Assembly (NCBI GenBank): GCA_025736915.1
Contig: CP107049.1
Coordinates: forward strand, 3,286,001-3,350,000
Origin: Acinetobacter nosocomialis
GTDB taxonomy: Bacteria; Pseudomonadota; Gammaproteobacteria; Pseudomonadales; Moraxellaceae
Direction of reading: 5' to 3'
Length of the DNA stretch: 64,000 nt
Under the pieces are notes generated by a model. The model saw only the letters and a list, made by a program, of their open reading frames with translations. It was not told where the DNA came from and searched no databases. The translations under genes and the position numbers were made by a program. How positions within the stretch are numbered: the first letter of the stretch is position 1; each line of letters starts with the position of its first letter. This document shows, one piece after another, positions 45,484-55,274 of this stretch.

Positions 45484-47655
45484 TTAAAATTTAAAGGTTG
45501 CACGTAATACCGCTTGGCGAGAGTCACCTTGAGACACGGCTAAATTATTGACGCTAGCTGTGTAGTAGGTTTTGTCAAAGATATTATTTAAATTAAATTG
45601 GAACGTAACCGCTTGTTTAGCAATGGTCGTGTCATAACTGACAAAAGCATTGGCAAGAGTATAGTCTGGCAGGTCAAAGGTATTTTCCGAATCGCCCGCA
45701 CGTTTACCCACATAATTACCGCTTACGCCAAAACGTAAATTACCGTTGTAAAGTTCACCATAGTTATAGGCCAATGCTAAAGAAGCAGTATTTTTCGCTA
45801 CATTATTTAAGCGATTGCCCTCAAGACCACTTTCATCTTCAGTCACTTTCGCGTCTGTATAAGCATAGGTGAGAGTCGCATCAAGCTGGTCGGTCACACG
45901 TCCTGTCAGGTCGAGTTCAGCACCTTTAGAACGTACCGCACCTGTCGTATGCAGTTCAACTTCACCAGTCGATGAATTGGTCACTTTAGCTAAAACATTA
46001 CGTTTTTTAATATCGTAGAGCGCAAAGTTAGCTTTGATACGGTCATTTAACTCATATTTTGCTCCAACTTCATAAGACTTGGCTTGTTCAGGTTGAACAT
46101 CAGAGTTAATGACAGCATCACCACCCAAAGGTGCAATAGAAGAAGACGGTTTAAGTGACTCGGTATAGCTACCATAGAATGAAAGCTGGTCATTCCATTT
46201 ATAAACTAAACCTGCATGTGGAAGCCAAGCATCATCATTGGTGTTGGTGTTTTCTTTAAACGGTCTGCCACGCCCAGCAGTTTGTTGATAGTTCAGGTAA
46301 CGTCCACCAAGTACAGCAATCCATTTTTCATTTAAGTGAATTGCATCTTGTACATAAAAACCGTAGGTATGCAGTTTATCGGTTTGGTCACTATCTGATG
46401 CCACAACATTTTGAGATGGCTCGACAGTTCCAAAACTTGGATTTAAATAATCTAAAGTTGAAGTATTGCCACGAACCATATCTGGACGGAAATACTTACG
46501 GTATTCGATGTCTGAACCGAACTGAATATCATGCTTTAAACCAAACAGGTTGGTTGAACCATTAATATATGCTTGAGCATTACTGTCTACGCTTTGGGCA
46601 TTTAAAGTCGCATCGGTACGGCGTGTCACGGTGTGTTTAGTTGTATCTAACTTAGTTACACGTAACTGGTTAGCATCGTAGGTTTCGTAGTTGTAGGTAT
46701 AGCCGAAGTGAGCTGACCAGTTATCATTAATTTGGTGATCAACTAAAAGTTGCGCCAAATGATCTTCACCTTTCATTTGGTTAAAAGCTTCATCTAGACG
46801 TTGGTATTTAGAGATCGGTAGGGCTTTGTTGGTTTTCGGGTCAAAAACGGTAGAGCGGTCAAATGGCACATCAAAGTGACGGTATTGATAGCTTAGATTT
46901 ACTTTAGTTTGACCATTATCCCATGCTACAGACGGAGCAATTAAAGTCTGTTTGAGATTACCAAAGTTACGCCAGTAGTCTGCATCAGAATGATCGGCAA
47001 TAAAGCGATAGGCAAAGTTACTGTCGCTAATTGCACCTGTGGTATCTATGCTTGCACCTAGACCATTTTTACCCGCAGCAAAGCTTGAGCCGTATACGGA
47101 AAGTTCAGTTTTCTGAGTCGTCTCAGGTTTTTTTGTAATGACATTGACCACACCACCCGGGTCCATAATGCCATAGAGTAATGAAGATGGGCCTTTTAAA
47201 ACTTCGACTTGTTCAACTGCCGCATTCATGGTTCGGCCTTGCACAATTGGCATGCCATTTACGGTAATTGAACCATCACGGTTATCACCAAAGCCGCGTT
47301 TCATTACGGTGTCTTGCGTACCACCTAAAGTATTACCCTGCGTAATGCCGCTGACTTGGGTCAGTGCATTGTCCAAGTTTGCAGGCAAATAATCTTTCAT
47401 GTATTGCTTGGATACAACGTTTACAGTTTGCGGGCTTTCTAGATTTTTTTGTTTGCCTCTGAGGGTCGACGCCGTTTGTGTTGCGATATAACTTGAGTCT
47501 GCTTCAGCCTGAACTTTAATCGTTTCTAGTTGTGCTGGTTGAATCGCGGTTGCTTCTGCCCAAGACATCATCGGGATGAGGGATAAAAGTAAGGGGCTAC
47601 TATGTTTTAAAATTTCAACAGTAATTAAATTTTTACGCGGGGAGAAAGCAAACAT
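45484..47655 (-). CDS. TonB-dependent siderophore receptor
   Basis: 723 residues, with an N-terminal signal-like segment and a TonB box region near ETIKVQAEAD. The plug domain (about 65-175) has PQTVNVVSKQYMKDY and VLKGPSSLLYGIMDPGGVVNVITKKP, diagnostic of siderophore receptors. The C-terminal beta-barrel ends in Phe (RATFKF). Probably imports a ferric siderophore across the outer membrane. A Fur-box-like palindrome lies about 110 bases upstream. The ligand is unknown. Confidence 0.93.
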   Translation of the reverse strand: MFAFSPRKNLITVEILKHSSPLLLSLIPMMSWAEATAIQPAQLETIKVQAEADSSYIATQTASTLRGKQKNLESPQTVNVVSKQYMKDYLPANLDNALTQVSGITQGNTLGGTQDTVMKRGFGDNRDGSITVNGMPIVQGRTMNAAVEQVEVLKGPSSLLYGIMDPGGVVNVITKKPETTQKTELSVYGSSFAAGKNGLGASIDTTGAISDSNFAYRFIADHSDADYWRNFGNLKQTLIAPSVAWDNGQTKVNLSYQYRHFDVPFDRSTVFDPKTNKALPISKYQRLDEAFNQMKGEDHLAQLLVDHQINDNWSAHFGYTYNYETYDANQLRVTKLDTTKHTVTRRTDATLNAQSVDSNAQAYINGSTNLFGLKHDIQFGSDIEYRKYFRPDMVRGNTSTLDYLNPSFGTVEPSQNVVASDSDQTDKLHTYGFYVQDAIHLNEKWIAVLGGRYLNYQQTAGRGRPFKENTNTNDDAWLPHAGLVYKWNDQLSFYGSYTESLKPSSSIAPLGGDAVINSDVQPEQAKSYEVGAKYELNDRIKANFALYDIKKRNVLAKVTNSSTGEVELHTTGAVRSKGAELDLTGRVTDQLDATLTYAYTDAKVTEDESGLEGNRLNNVAKNTASLALAYNYGELYNGNLRFGVSGNYVGKRAGDSENTFDLPDYTLANAFVSYDTTIAKQAVTFQFNLNNIFDKTYYTASVNNLAVSQGDSRQAVLRATFKF

Positions 47656-47763
47656 AAGTATACCTAAGTGATATAAAAATCGTGAAAGGCTAAAAAAGAG
47701 CGACTATTCAAGCGAACAAACAGGAGTGCCGACTAGACTCAAAAAAGTGTGTAAAGTATATAT

Positions 47764-47778
47764 AAATGAGACTCATTT
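47764..47778. promoter_or_regulatory. Fur-box-like palindrome
   Basis: AAATGAG-A-CTCATTT, a perfect 7-1-7 dyad upstream of the TonB-dependent receptor. Its layout is that of a Fur site core (inverted repeat of GATAAT/ATTATC type), though the sequence match is partial. Confidence 0.55.
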
Positions 47779-47813
47779 GCAATGGTTTGCAGGCAATAAA
47801 GCCGATGGAAAAA

Positions 47814-48398
47814 TTAATAACAATTTAACTTTTTAATTAGATTATCTTTTATGCTCGGCCACTCTTCATCAATAATACTGAATCTGACTGAATTCCTTTT
47901 CCTGCCATCAGGCATGATTCGCTCATTTCTAACCACACCTTCTTTCTGGGCACCGAGTCTTAAAATCGCATTCTGGGATTTTTCATTAAGTACATCTGTT
48001 GTGAACTGAACTCTAATGCAATTTAGCTCTTCAAAGGCATATTGAAGCAGTAAATATTTCGCCTCGGTATTTGCGTATGTTCGCTGCCACGATTTTGAGT
48101 ACCAAGTACTTCCAATTTCTAACTTTAAATTTTTTCTATCTATTTTCCAAAATCTGGTAGACCCAATAATTTTTCCTGTAGCAAGGTCTTCGACTACAAA
48201 AGGAAGAACCGTACCAGCTTGGTAACCTTCTAGTGCATGCTGAATATAGTCATCTACTGTTTCTGCTGAAGGAACTACAGTGAAAGGGAGGTTCCATAGT
48301 TCTCCATCTGAAGCAGCGGTAACAAGGTCTTTTGAATCTTCAATAGTTAATATGCGCAGTCGTATACGATGGCTTGAAAGCGTTATGTTTAAAGGCAT
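47814..48398 (-). CDS. GNAT acetyltransferase, RimJ/RimL type
   Basis: 194 residues. The RimJ/RimL-like fold is shown by RLRILTIEDSKDLV at the start, IGSTRFWKIDRKNLKLEIGSTW in the central strands and CIRVQFTTDVLNEKSQNAILRLGAQKEGVVRN, which is diagnostic. It acetylates N-terminal amines of proteins or small amines; the substrate is unknown. Lies between the siderophore receptor and the PEP-mutase-like gene. Confidence 0.9.
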   Translation of the reverse strand: MPLNITLSSHRIRLRILTIEDSKDLVTAASDGELWNLPFTVVPSAETVDDYIQHALEGYQAGTVLPFVVEDLATGKIIGSTRFWKIDRKNLKLEIGSTWYSKSWQRTYANTEAKYLLLQYAFEELNCIRVQFTTDVLNEKSQNAILRLGAQKEGVVRNERIMPDGRKRNSVRFSIIDEEWPSIKDNLIKKLNCY

Positions 48399-48447
48399 AA
48401 CAGAGGTCCTAGCTAAAAGGTACTAAATAAAGAGGTTTATCCAAATC

Positions 48448-49266
48448 TTATTTAAATCGACTATTAAGATCGCCACTTGAAACCGAAGTATTGAGCGAAT
48501 GAAAATTGCCTGACTCGGCAATCGCACTTGCTGTTTTAATAAAACCATCCCAAGCTGAACGTGCTAATGCACCACCAAGGCTAATACGTCTTACACCCAA
48601 GTCTGCAAGTTCTGCTGCCGTTAAATCACTATCCCAACCAATTAAAACATTTACTGGTTTTGGTGAAACGGCATTCACCACAGCGATGATTTGTTCACGA
48701 GTTTTAATACCAGGCGCATACAGGCAGTCAGCACCAGCCTCTGAATATGCTTTCAACCTGTTAATGGTGTCTTCTAAATCGGGTACACCCACAAAGAAGT
48801 TTTCAGCACGACCAATAAGCATGACGTTAGTTCCACTTTGGTCGATCGCTACGCGAGCTGCTCGTATTCTTTCAACTGCATCAGGAATATCACGAAGCGG
48901 CTTTTCACCATTTCCGGTTGAATCTTCAATAGAAATACCCGCTATACCTGTATCAATTGCCATTAGAACATTTTCAATGACGCCTTGAGTTGTATCTGAA
49001 AAGCCACTTTCAAAATCAGCATTTATAGGTAGGTTGGTGGACTGAACCATATAACGTAGATGTGCCAAGGTTTCATCTCGGTCGAGTTGACCATCAGCCT
49101 TTCCGCAAGACCATGCATAACCTGAGCTTGTTGTTGCTAGTGCTTTATAGCCCAGTTGTTCGAGTATTTTTGCACTGCCTGCATCCCAAGAGTTGGGTAA
49201 AATAAAGCATCCGTCTTTATGGAGATCGCGGAAAATTCTTCTTTTATCATCGACTGAATTTTTCAT
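48448..49266 (-). CDS. Isocitrate lyase/PEP mutase superfamily enzyme
   Basis: 272 residues of the TIM-barrel superfamily. SWDAGSAKILEQLGYKALATTSSG opens the barrel, INADFESGF carries the metal-binding Asp/Glu, and GISIEDSTGNG and GADCLYAPGIKTREQI are typical. Members include oxaloacetate decarboxylases and 2-methylisocitrate lyase-like C-C lyases. The specific reaction cannot be given. It is followed by the RimL-type gene on the same strand with a 49-base gap. Confidence 0.88.
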   Translation of the reverse strand: MKNSVDDKRRIFRDLHKDGCFILPNSWDAGSAKILEQLGYKALATTSSGYAWSCGKADGQLDRDETLAHLRYMVQSTNLPINADFESGFSDTTQGVIENVLMAIDTGIAGISIEDSTGNGEKPLRDIPDAVERIRAARVAIDQSGTNVMLIGRAENFFVGVPDLEDTINRLKAYSEAGADCLYAPGIKTREQIIAVVNAVSPKPVNVLIGWDSDLTAAELADLGVRRISLGGALARSAWDGFIKTASAIAESGNFHSLNTSVSSGDLNSRFK

Positions 49267-49580
49267 TATTTCGTACTCTTTTTAATGTATTTACTTAAAC
49301 TTAGCCACTCAATTTTGCCTTTAAACTAAGAGCTTGAAAGACCAACTCAAGTCGAATGACTATAACAACTTTTTAACGTATATAAATACAACCACTTCTT
49401 CATTTCAAATAAGAAAATCAAAATAAAGTCATGTCCATTTTGGAGATATTGATTATAGTTTTCTTGAATTTATATAAATCTGTTTATCGTCATAAAAAAT
49501 CATAGTGAGTGTTTTATTATTTTTGTAGTTAACAGGGGAGTACGAACCGGAAACTATTTTATGTCTAATAAGGATTCGCT
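49267..49580. other. Divergent intergenic region
   Basis: 314 AT-rich bases between the PEP-mutase-like gene and the SDR gene. The only recognisable item is AAGGATT before the SDR start. Confidence 0.4.
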
Positions 49581-50285
49581 ATGAAAAACACTTATTTAGT
49601 GACAGGCGCTACGAAAGGTATTGGAAAAGCAATTAGCGACGAACTGTCCTTGCAGGGACATCACGTCATTGGCATTGCCAGAAATATAGACCATATAGAC
49701 TTTCCCGGACAGCTTTTTAGTTGTGATTTATCCAATATAGAACAAACTGAAGAAACCTTGGCTTTAATTGCTAAATCTCATGTCATACATGGAATCGTAA
49801 ATAACTCAGGAATTAGTTTACCCCAACCTTTGGGCCAGATTTCCTTTCTTGCCTTGGAGGAGGTTTGGAACTTAAATGTAAGAGCTGCTATACAAGTGAC
49901 TCAGCATTTTGTTGCTCAACTAAAAGAACAACGCTTTGGGCGAATTATTAATATTGGCAGTAGGGCAATTTACGGAGCAAAACAACGGACAGCATACTCG
50001 GCAGCAAAAAGTGCATTGGTCGGGTGTACTAAAACTTGGGCACTTGAGTTGGCTGAGTTTGGAATAACGGTAAACTGTATCGCGCCGGGGCCAATTGAAA
50101 CGGAACTTTTTAGAAAAACCAGACCCGTTGGAAGTGAAGCTGAAAAAGCAATATTAGAAAGTATTCCTTTGGGAAGGATTGGTACTCCCCAAGATGTTGC
50201 ACATGCGGTCGCTTTTTTATTGTCAGATCATGCAGGTTTTATTACCGGCCAAGTTCTCAATGTTGATGGTGGTGGAAGCTTATAG
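49581..50285 (+). CDS. Short-chain dehydrogenase/reductase, FabG-like
   Basis: 234 residues. TGATKGIG (8-15) binds the dinucleotide, NNSGIS follows, and the catalytic Ser-Tyr-Lys is NIGSR...TAYSAAKSAL. The closing VAFLLSDHAGFITGQVLNVDGGGSL is classical SDR. It reduces a ketone or oxidises an alcohol with NAD(P). It is alone and its substrate is unknown. Confidence 0.92.
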   Translation: MKNTYLVTGATKGIGKAISDELSLQGHHVIGIARNIDHIDFPGQLFSCDLSNIEQTEETLALIAKSHVIHGIVNNSGISLPQPLGQISFLALEEVWNLNVRAAIQVTQHFVAQLKEQRFGRIINIGSRAIYGAKQRTAYSAAKSALVGCTKTWALELAEFGITVNCIAPGPIETELFRKTRPVGSEAEKAILESIPLGRIGTPQDVAHAVAFLLSDHAGFITGQVLNVDGGGSL

Positions 50286-50406
50286 ATAATCGTAAAAGTG
50301 CTTAGGTACTAAAAATTTAAACTTCATCTTGTCTAGTTTTAAGAAAAGATGAACATATTCATAGGAATACCACATCCTATGAGAGGTATGACTTTGTAAT
50401 GTTGAT

Positions 50407-50727
50407 TCATTCTAAATGGCAGACGTAATCAATCACTTCATCTGTGATAATTTTAAATTTACTATTTTCTGGAACATTAAAAGACTCACCACTTGAATAG
50501 ACTTTAGTATCCGGATCATCGCCAATTTGAACACTACATTTCCCTGAAATGATCTCAATCCGTTCCGAAACGTGGGTTTTAAAAGTTAACGCTTTTTCTG
50601 TTGGAAGAATCACCCCTAAAGTCTTTTTTGTACCATCTTCAAGTTCAATAACATGACTAATAGAGTGTCCCTCGTAATGAACATTCGCTTTTTTTGTTAT
50701 AGACACAGCATCAAATTGATTTGGCAT
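50407..50727 (-). CDS. ppnP: Pyrimidine/purine nucleoside phosphorylase
   Basis: 106 residues from ATG 50727. The small cupin of the PpnP (YaiE, DUF1255) family: VHYEGHSISHVIELEDGTKKTLGVILP, then GKCSVQIGD and YSSGESFNVPENSKFKI. PpnP phosphorolyses several nucleosides for salvage. The longer frame from 50763 adds 12 residues with no support. Convergent with the SDR gene. Confidence 0.9.
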   Translation of the reverse strand: MPNQFDAVSITKKANVHYEGHSISHVIELEDGTKKTLGVILPTEKALTFKTHVSERIEIISGKCSVQIGDDPDTKVYSSGESFNVPENSKFKIITDEVIDYVCHLE

Positions 50728-50965
50728 TTTTCTTGTCTCTTTTATTGTACCGAATATGTACAAGATAATAATAAAAGCTCATCTAAACTTTCAAGCTTTA
50801 AAAATAAATTGTTAGGTGGACAATAGAAATAAATGCGTCTCGAATGCACGAAGATCATTTAAAATATAGGTAAATATCTTTTTTATTAAAATTAGAATAA
50901 CAATCTAATATATTGTTCATTGATTTGATTTATTGCAAATACATAGTGCAGAGAAGCTTGAAGGT

Positions 50966-51436
50966 ATGAAGTTAAATTTAGATAAATATGACCGTGTAAT
51001 ATTAGATCTTCTACAGAAGGACTGCACATTGGCAATAGGTGACATTGCTGAAAAGGTGGGATTAAGCAACACGGCTTGTTGGCGCAGAATACATAAAATG
51101 GAAGAAGAGGGTATTATTCGTGCAAAAGTCGCTTTGCTAGACCGTAAAAAACTCAATATTAATGTGATTGTGATGGTGTTTATTAAAACTGCACAACACA
51201 ATATTGAATGGATTCAAAAATTTCACTCTCATATCTATAGCATAGATGAAGTGATTGAAGTTTATAGAATGGCAGGTGAAACAGATTATTTACTTAAAGT
51301 CGCTGTATCAGATGTCGCTGAATTCGATAAAGTTTATAAAAAATTAATTGAAATTAATGGTTTGGCTGATGTGAGTTCTAGTTTTGCCATGGAGCAAATT
51401 AAATATACGACAGAACTTCCTTTAAATTTTTTCTAA
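50966..51436 (+). CDS. Lrp/AsnC-family transcriptional regulator
   Basis: 156 residues from ATG 50966, which fits the family's usual start (MKLNLDKYDR). The TTG at 50933 lacks a ribosome-binding site and adds non-family residues; GAAGGT sits very near the ATG, so the call is moderate. The helix-turn-helix (IAEKVGLSNTACWRRIHKMEEEGIIR) and RAM domain are complete. Followed 41 bases later by an AAA ATPase. Confidence 0.87.
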   Translation: MKLNLDKYDRVILDLLQKDCTLAIGDIAEKVGLSNTACWRRIHKMEEEGIIRAKVALLDRKKLNINVIVMVFIKTAQHNIEWIQKFHSHIYSIDEVIEVYRMAGETDYLLKVAVSDVAEFDKVYKKLIEINGLADVSSSFAMEQIKYTTELPLNFF

Positions 51437-51477
51437 TAAAAACTGCAAATACTATTAAAAATTAAGGACCAGCAAAA

Positions 51478-52206
51478 ATGCTAGAAGCTAAGCCTTATTT
51501 ACGTTCGGTACAAATTAAAGCAAATATGCAGGCAGACTGGTCAATTTATCCTTTTACGATACCAGCCGTTAATGATATTGAACAATTAAGTTTCCATCCA
51601 GACGTTACTTTTTTTGTTGGTGAAAATGGCTCTGGTAAGTCGACGATTATGGAAGCCATCGCTTTGGCGCTTGGCTTTTCCGAAGAAGGCGGCACTCTAA
51701 ATGTACGACTTAATTCAGCGAGTAGTTCATCAGGTTTATTTCAGTATTTAAGAATGATTAAAAGCTTTAAAAAGCCTAAAGACTATTATTTTTTAAGAGC
51801 CGAAAGTTATTACAATGTCGGCACATATATGAATGAAGTGGGTTATGTAAAAAGTTATGGAGGCAATATCCATGCTTGTTCACATGGAGAAAGCTTTTTA
51901 AAACTGCTGACTCATAAATTACAAGGTGAAGGGCTTTATTTATTAGATGAACCTGAAGCTGCTCTTTCACCTACCATGCAATTTGTCGCTTTGTCGGCTA
52001 TTCATGAATTATGCAAAAACCAGTCACAACTCATCATTGCAACGCACTCGCCAATTTTACTGGCTTACCCGAATGCTAAAATCTATCACTTTTCTGACGC
52101 AGGGATACGTGAAATCCAGTATGAGCAAACGGAACATTTCCGCGTGACGCATGATTTTTTAAATAATTACCAAAAGCGTATCCAGCAAATCTTGGATGAA
52201 GAATAG
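51478..52206 (+). CDS. AAA/ABC-type ATPase (COG3910-like)
   Basis: 242 residues of a single soluble ABC-type ATPase. Walker A is FVGENGSGKSTIMEAIALALG (near residue 45-60), Walker B LYLLDEPEAALSP, and QLIIATHSPILLAYP holds the switch His. The short lid resembles AAA_21 proteins related to RecF/SMC-type or bacteriophage-defence ATPases. It has no nuclease partner here, so a defence role is not supported. AAGGA lies before the ATG. Confidence 0.85.
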   Translation: MLEAKPYLRSVQIKANMQADWSIYPFTIPAVNDIEQLSFHPDVTFFVGENGSGKSTIMEAIALALGFSEEGGTLNVRLNSASSSSGLFQYLRMIKSFKKPKDYYFLRAESYYNVGTYMNEVGYVKSYGGNIHACSHGESFLKLLTHKLQGEGLYLLDEPEAALSPTMQFVALSAIHELCKNQSQLIIATHSPILLAYPNAKIYHFSDAGIREIQYEQTEHFRVTHDFLNNYQKRIQQILDEE

Positions 52207-52444
52207 TGTGAGAAGTACCTTTTATAACAGCAAGTGCGAACAAAAAGCAGTTCTACACAGGACGCTATAAGATAATATTTTACTATAAAAAATAAATATC
52301 GGATTTAAATTCTAATTTTAAGTAAAAATAGGAAATAAAAATCTAATATTAAGGTAAAAAATAGAAAAGATTAAAATTTATATCCATTGAAACCTCACTA
52401 TCATGAATTGGTAATAAAGTTGATATGTTTCTCGGAATATAAAA

Positions 52445-53626
52445 GTGAATCAATTCAGTACAGATGTCATTAATTTAGGACGAACACCCGAGCGCTTTGA
52501 TGGTCTAGTCAACACACCTGTTTTTCGTGGTTCTACTATTGTTGTAAATAGCTTTAGAGAGTGGGAAGAATTTAAACGAAATGGTGGGGTATATCGACAT
52601 TATGGCCGTTTCGGCGCCGCAACAGCCAAATCTTTTGAAAGTGCAATCAATGCACTTGAAGGCGGTGCGGGTAGTATGGTGTTTCCATCTGGCTTATCGG
52701 CATGTACACATGCACTTATGGCTTGTGTAGAGGCAAATAGTCATGTCTTGATTGCCGATAATATCTATGGTCCAACACGGAATTTTGCTGACAATATCTT
52801 AGTCCGTATGGGGGTAAGTGTTGACTATTTTGACTCTACCAGTCTTGGGGCATTAACTGAAAAAATTAATCATCGTACTAGTGTGGTGTTTATTGAGTCA
52901 CCGGGTTCAATGACATTTGAACTGAGTGATGTTGCGGCAATTTCTGCAATTAGCCATCAATACGGCGCAAAAGTATTAGTCGATAACTCTTGGGCAACGC
53001 CGTTACTTTTTCAACCATTAAAGCATGGTGCTGATATTTCTATTCAGTCCGTAACCAAATACATTGGCGGCCATTCTGACATTCTAATGGGCGTGGCTAC
53101 TGCAAATGCCGAAACATACGAACAACTTACGAAAACAGGTCATTTGTTTGGTGAGACCACAAGCCCAGACGACATTTATTTGGCTTCACGGGGCTTGCGA
53201 AGTTTAGCGGTAAGGTTAAAGCAGCATCAAGATAATGCTTTAACTATTGCTCGATTTCTAGCAACACATCCGGCTATTAAGGAAGTGCTTCATCCTGGCT
53301 TAGAAACCAGCCCTTATCATGATTTGTGGTTAAGAGATTTTCATGGTTCATCTGGGGTATTTGCTTTTTATTTAAAAGAATCTGAACCTTCTTATGTGCA
53401 AAAATTCTTTGATTCGTTGCAATTATTTCACATTGGTTTGTCTTGGGGTGGGTTTGAAAGTTTGATTTTACCTGTTGGACAAGCTTATCGAACCCATACC
53501 AATCTACCTAAAGATGGCTATTTGGTGCGGTTGAATATCGGACTAGAATCGGTGGTCGATTTACAAAAAGATTTGCAACATGCCCTACAGTGCGCAGAAC
53601 AAATGCGTGTTGAAAGTGTGATATAG
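52445..53626 (+). CDS. metC: Cystathionine beta-lyase-like PLP enzyme
   Basis: 393 residues of the Cys/Met metabolism PLP family. The Schiff-base lysine is in SVTKYIGGHSD (Lys205), preceded by the VDNSWATPLLFQP strand with the PLP-binding Asp. YRHYGRFGAATAKSFE and PSGLSACTHAL fit cystathionine beta-lyases, which cleave cystathionine to homocysteine, pyruvate and ammonia. GTG start at 52445. Paralogues with gamma activity are possible. Confidence 0.88.
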   Translation: MNQFSTDVINLGRTPERFDGLVNTPVFRGSTIVVNSFREWEEFKRNGGVYRHYGRFGAATAKSFESAINALEGGAGSMVFPSGLSACTHALMACVEANSHVLIADNIYGPTRNFADNILVRMGVSVDYFDSTSLGALTEKINHRTSVVFIESPGSMTFELSDVAAISAISHQYGAKVLVDNSWATPLLFQPLKHGADISIQSVTKYIGGHSDILMGVATANAETYEQLTKTGHLFGETTSPDDIYLASRGLRSLAVRLKQHQDNALTIARFLATHPAIKEVLHPGLETSPYHDLWLRDFHGSSGVFAFYLKESEPSYVQKFFDSLQLFHIGLSWGGFESLILPVGQAYRTHTNLPKDGYLVRLNIGLESVVDLQKDLQHALQCAEQMRVESVI

Positions 53627-53772
53627 CCGGCTTAAAACCTAAAAGCTAACTTTGCACATCAGCCGCTTTATGTGTGACAGGCGTTATTATTTTATTAGAT
53701 GTTGTATAGCGACCATCTACTACCTGAGATTCTGTTGCTACCTGCATGACAGCTCAACTCACTTCATGAAAG

Positions 53773-53794
53773 AAAGCCCTGATAAAAGGGCTTT
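53773..53794 (-). terminator. Terminator of the glutamine amidotransferase gene
   Basis: AAAGCCC / GGGCTTT hairpin with eight-base loop, just past the minus-strand stop. The preceding 53627-53772 has nothing recognisable. Confidence 0.75.
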
Positions 53795-53802
53795 GCTGTG
53801 AT

Positions 53803-54525
53803 TTAGTTGAGTTTTAAATATTCATCTTTTAATTTATCTAGAAAAATAAACAAGTTTTGGTTCATTTCTTGGTAATCGTGTTTTCTTAATTCTTCACGGG
53901 TGTTAACAAATTTATAATCATGAGCTTGATCGAGTTCAGCCGCTGAATGTTGAATGAGTAATTCGATGACTTTAGGTGTTAACTCCATATGACACTGTAA
54001 ATCATAAACTAATTTCGAATATTCAACGATTTGTCGCGGACATCCTGCACTAAAAGCAATAATTTTTGCATCGCTCGTTAACCCGGGCATATCATTGTGC
54101 CAGTGGCCAACTTCTGTCATTTTTCCTAAATGTGAGAATAGAGAATTTTTAAAACCGTACTCTGTCAGCATAATAGGAAACTTACCAATTTCTCTTTCAG
54201 GGCTATGTTCAAACTTGGCACCTAAAGCTTCACCGATGAGCTGTGAACCTAAACATATCCCTAAAACAACTTTGTTTGCTTGGATGGCTTTCTTAATGAC
54301 AGCTTGTTCAGCGAGTGAATTAAAATGAGAACATGCTTCAATGGTCGTATCTGGACTTTGCGGCCCACCCATCACAATAAGAAAATCAATTTCTTCAACC
54401 GTAGAAGGTAATTCTTCATTTAAATACACTCTTGAATATGTCATTTTGAAGTTATTATTTTGACCCCAAATTTCATATGCACCAGGTGCTTCAAAATCTT
54501 CATGAACAATAAAATGTAAACGCAT
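53803..54525 (-). CDS. Class I glutamine amidotransferase-like protein
   Basis: 240 residues from ATG 54525, with GAGGA five to six bases upstream. GMP-synthase-like GATase fold: FLIVMGGPQSPD, the nucleophile elbow GICLGSQ (Cys91), and VGHWHNDMPG (the His of the triad). A C-terminal extension has the SAGCPRQIVEYSKLVYDLQCHMEL stretch. It releases ammonia from glutamine for an unknown partner, or acts as a stand-alone hydrolase. Confidence 0.88.
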   Translation of the reverse strand: MRLHFIVHEDFEAPGAYEIWGQNNNFKMTYSRVYLNEELPSTVEEIDFLIVMGGPQSPDTTIEACSHFNSLAEQAVIKKAIQANKVVLGICLGSQLIGEALGAKFEHSPEREIGKFPIMLTEYGFKNSLFSHLGKMTEVGHWHNDMPGLTSDAKIIAFSAGCPRQIVEYSKLVYDLQCHMELTPKVIELLIQHSAAELDQAHDYKFVNTREELRKHDYQEMNQNLFIFLDKLKDEYLKLN

Positions 54526-55098
54526 GATAGTCCTCAAAATTCAAAGGATGTATAGATAGGTTCATTGCTAGATCTAAGCCAAAGATAGGTTACGAAGCCT
54601 ATGACCTAATGAATACATCCAGTTTTTTAAAATTATATGGTCCAGTGAGAGGGAGATGTTCCCATGCAAAGCCTCTTACAACAGACAGTTTGTTTAATAA
54701 TGATTTTAACGATGCTGGTTAAAATATAATAATGATTGAATTTTTATTTTAAAATTAATTTGATTTATATTTATTCTAATAGAAGATTTAATAATATTTA
54801 TATTATTATATATTTCTAAGCGTGATAGTTTTTGAATAGCATAGGGTAATCATAATATTTAGTAATATTATAGAGTAGGACAGAGACATAGCCTAAGTTA
54901 TTGTAATTAATAAATACTGTTAAGTCGGATAAAGGTTTTAAATTAATATAAATCTAAGATTTAAGAAGGGGCTATAACAAATAAAATGTTATATGTTTAG
55001 ATCATAAAGTGTAATTATTTGTACAGATGTAAACAAATGTTTAGTATAGTCGTAATAAATAATTCATATAAAAAGTTTGTATAAGTGATTTTTTGGTG
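54526..55098. other. AT-rich stretch before the second csp gene
   Basis: About 570 bases. One short hydrophobic frame (54664-54729) with a GGGAG site is the only gene-like item. Confidence 0.5.
54664..54729 (+). CDS. Possible 21-residue hydrophobic peptide
   Basis: The frame reads a Leu/Ile/Met-rich peptide after a GGGAG about eight bases upstream. Its composition resembles small type I toxin peptides or membrane microproteins. No antisense or hairpin partner is seen, so the call is weak. Confidence 0.25.
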   Translation: MQSLLQQTVCLIMILTMLVKI

Positions 55099-55274
55099 TA
55101 TAATTAGCTTAACTAGAAAAAAGACTTATTAGTTTAGTAAATCCTCTTTTAGTATCGAAGCTTTATTCATAATCCTCCGTTTTTAAGATCTTAAGCTCAA
55201 TTCGTTATTTTTTCCAAGTTAAACCCGTCATGTCTCATGACATTAAGTTCTTAAAATTCAATAGGATGTATATC
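55099..55274 (+). promoter_or_regulatory. Promoter and leader of csp gene 2
   Basis: A clear TATAAT (55099-55104) gives a leader of about 160 nt. It shares with the csp 1 leader an AAATCCTCTTTT segment and the 12-mer ATAATCCTCCGT (55169-55180). ATCCT in that box complements AGGAT at the ribosome-binding site (55263-55267). See the csp 1 leader for the same arrangement. Confidence 0.6.

Noticed and set aside
48506..48988. 160-codon plus-strand frame opposite the PEP-mutase-like gene
   Set aside because: It is the antisense shadow of a well-supported enzyme, with no start site or family match.
51478..52206. Stand-alone ATPase as part of an anti-phage defence system
   Set aside because: There is no nuclease, TOPRIM, methylase or toxin partner beside it; neighbours are an Lrp regulator and a cystathionine lyase.
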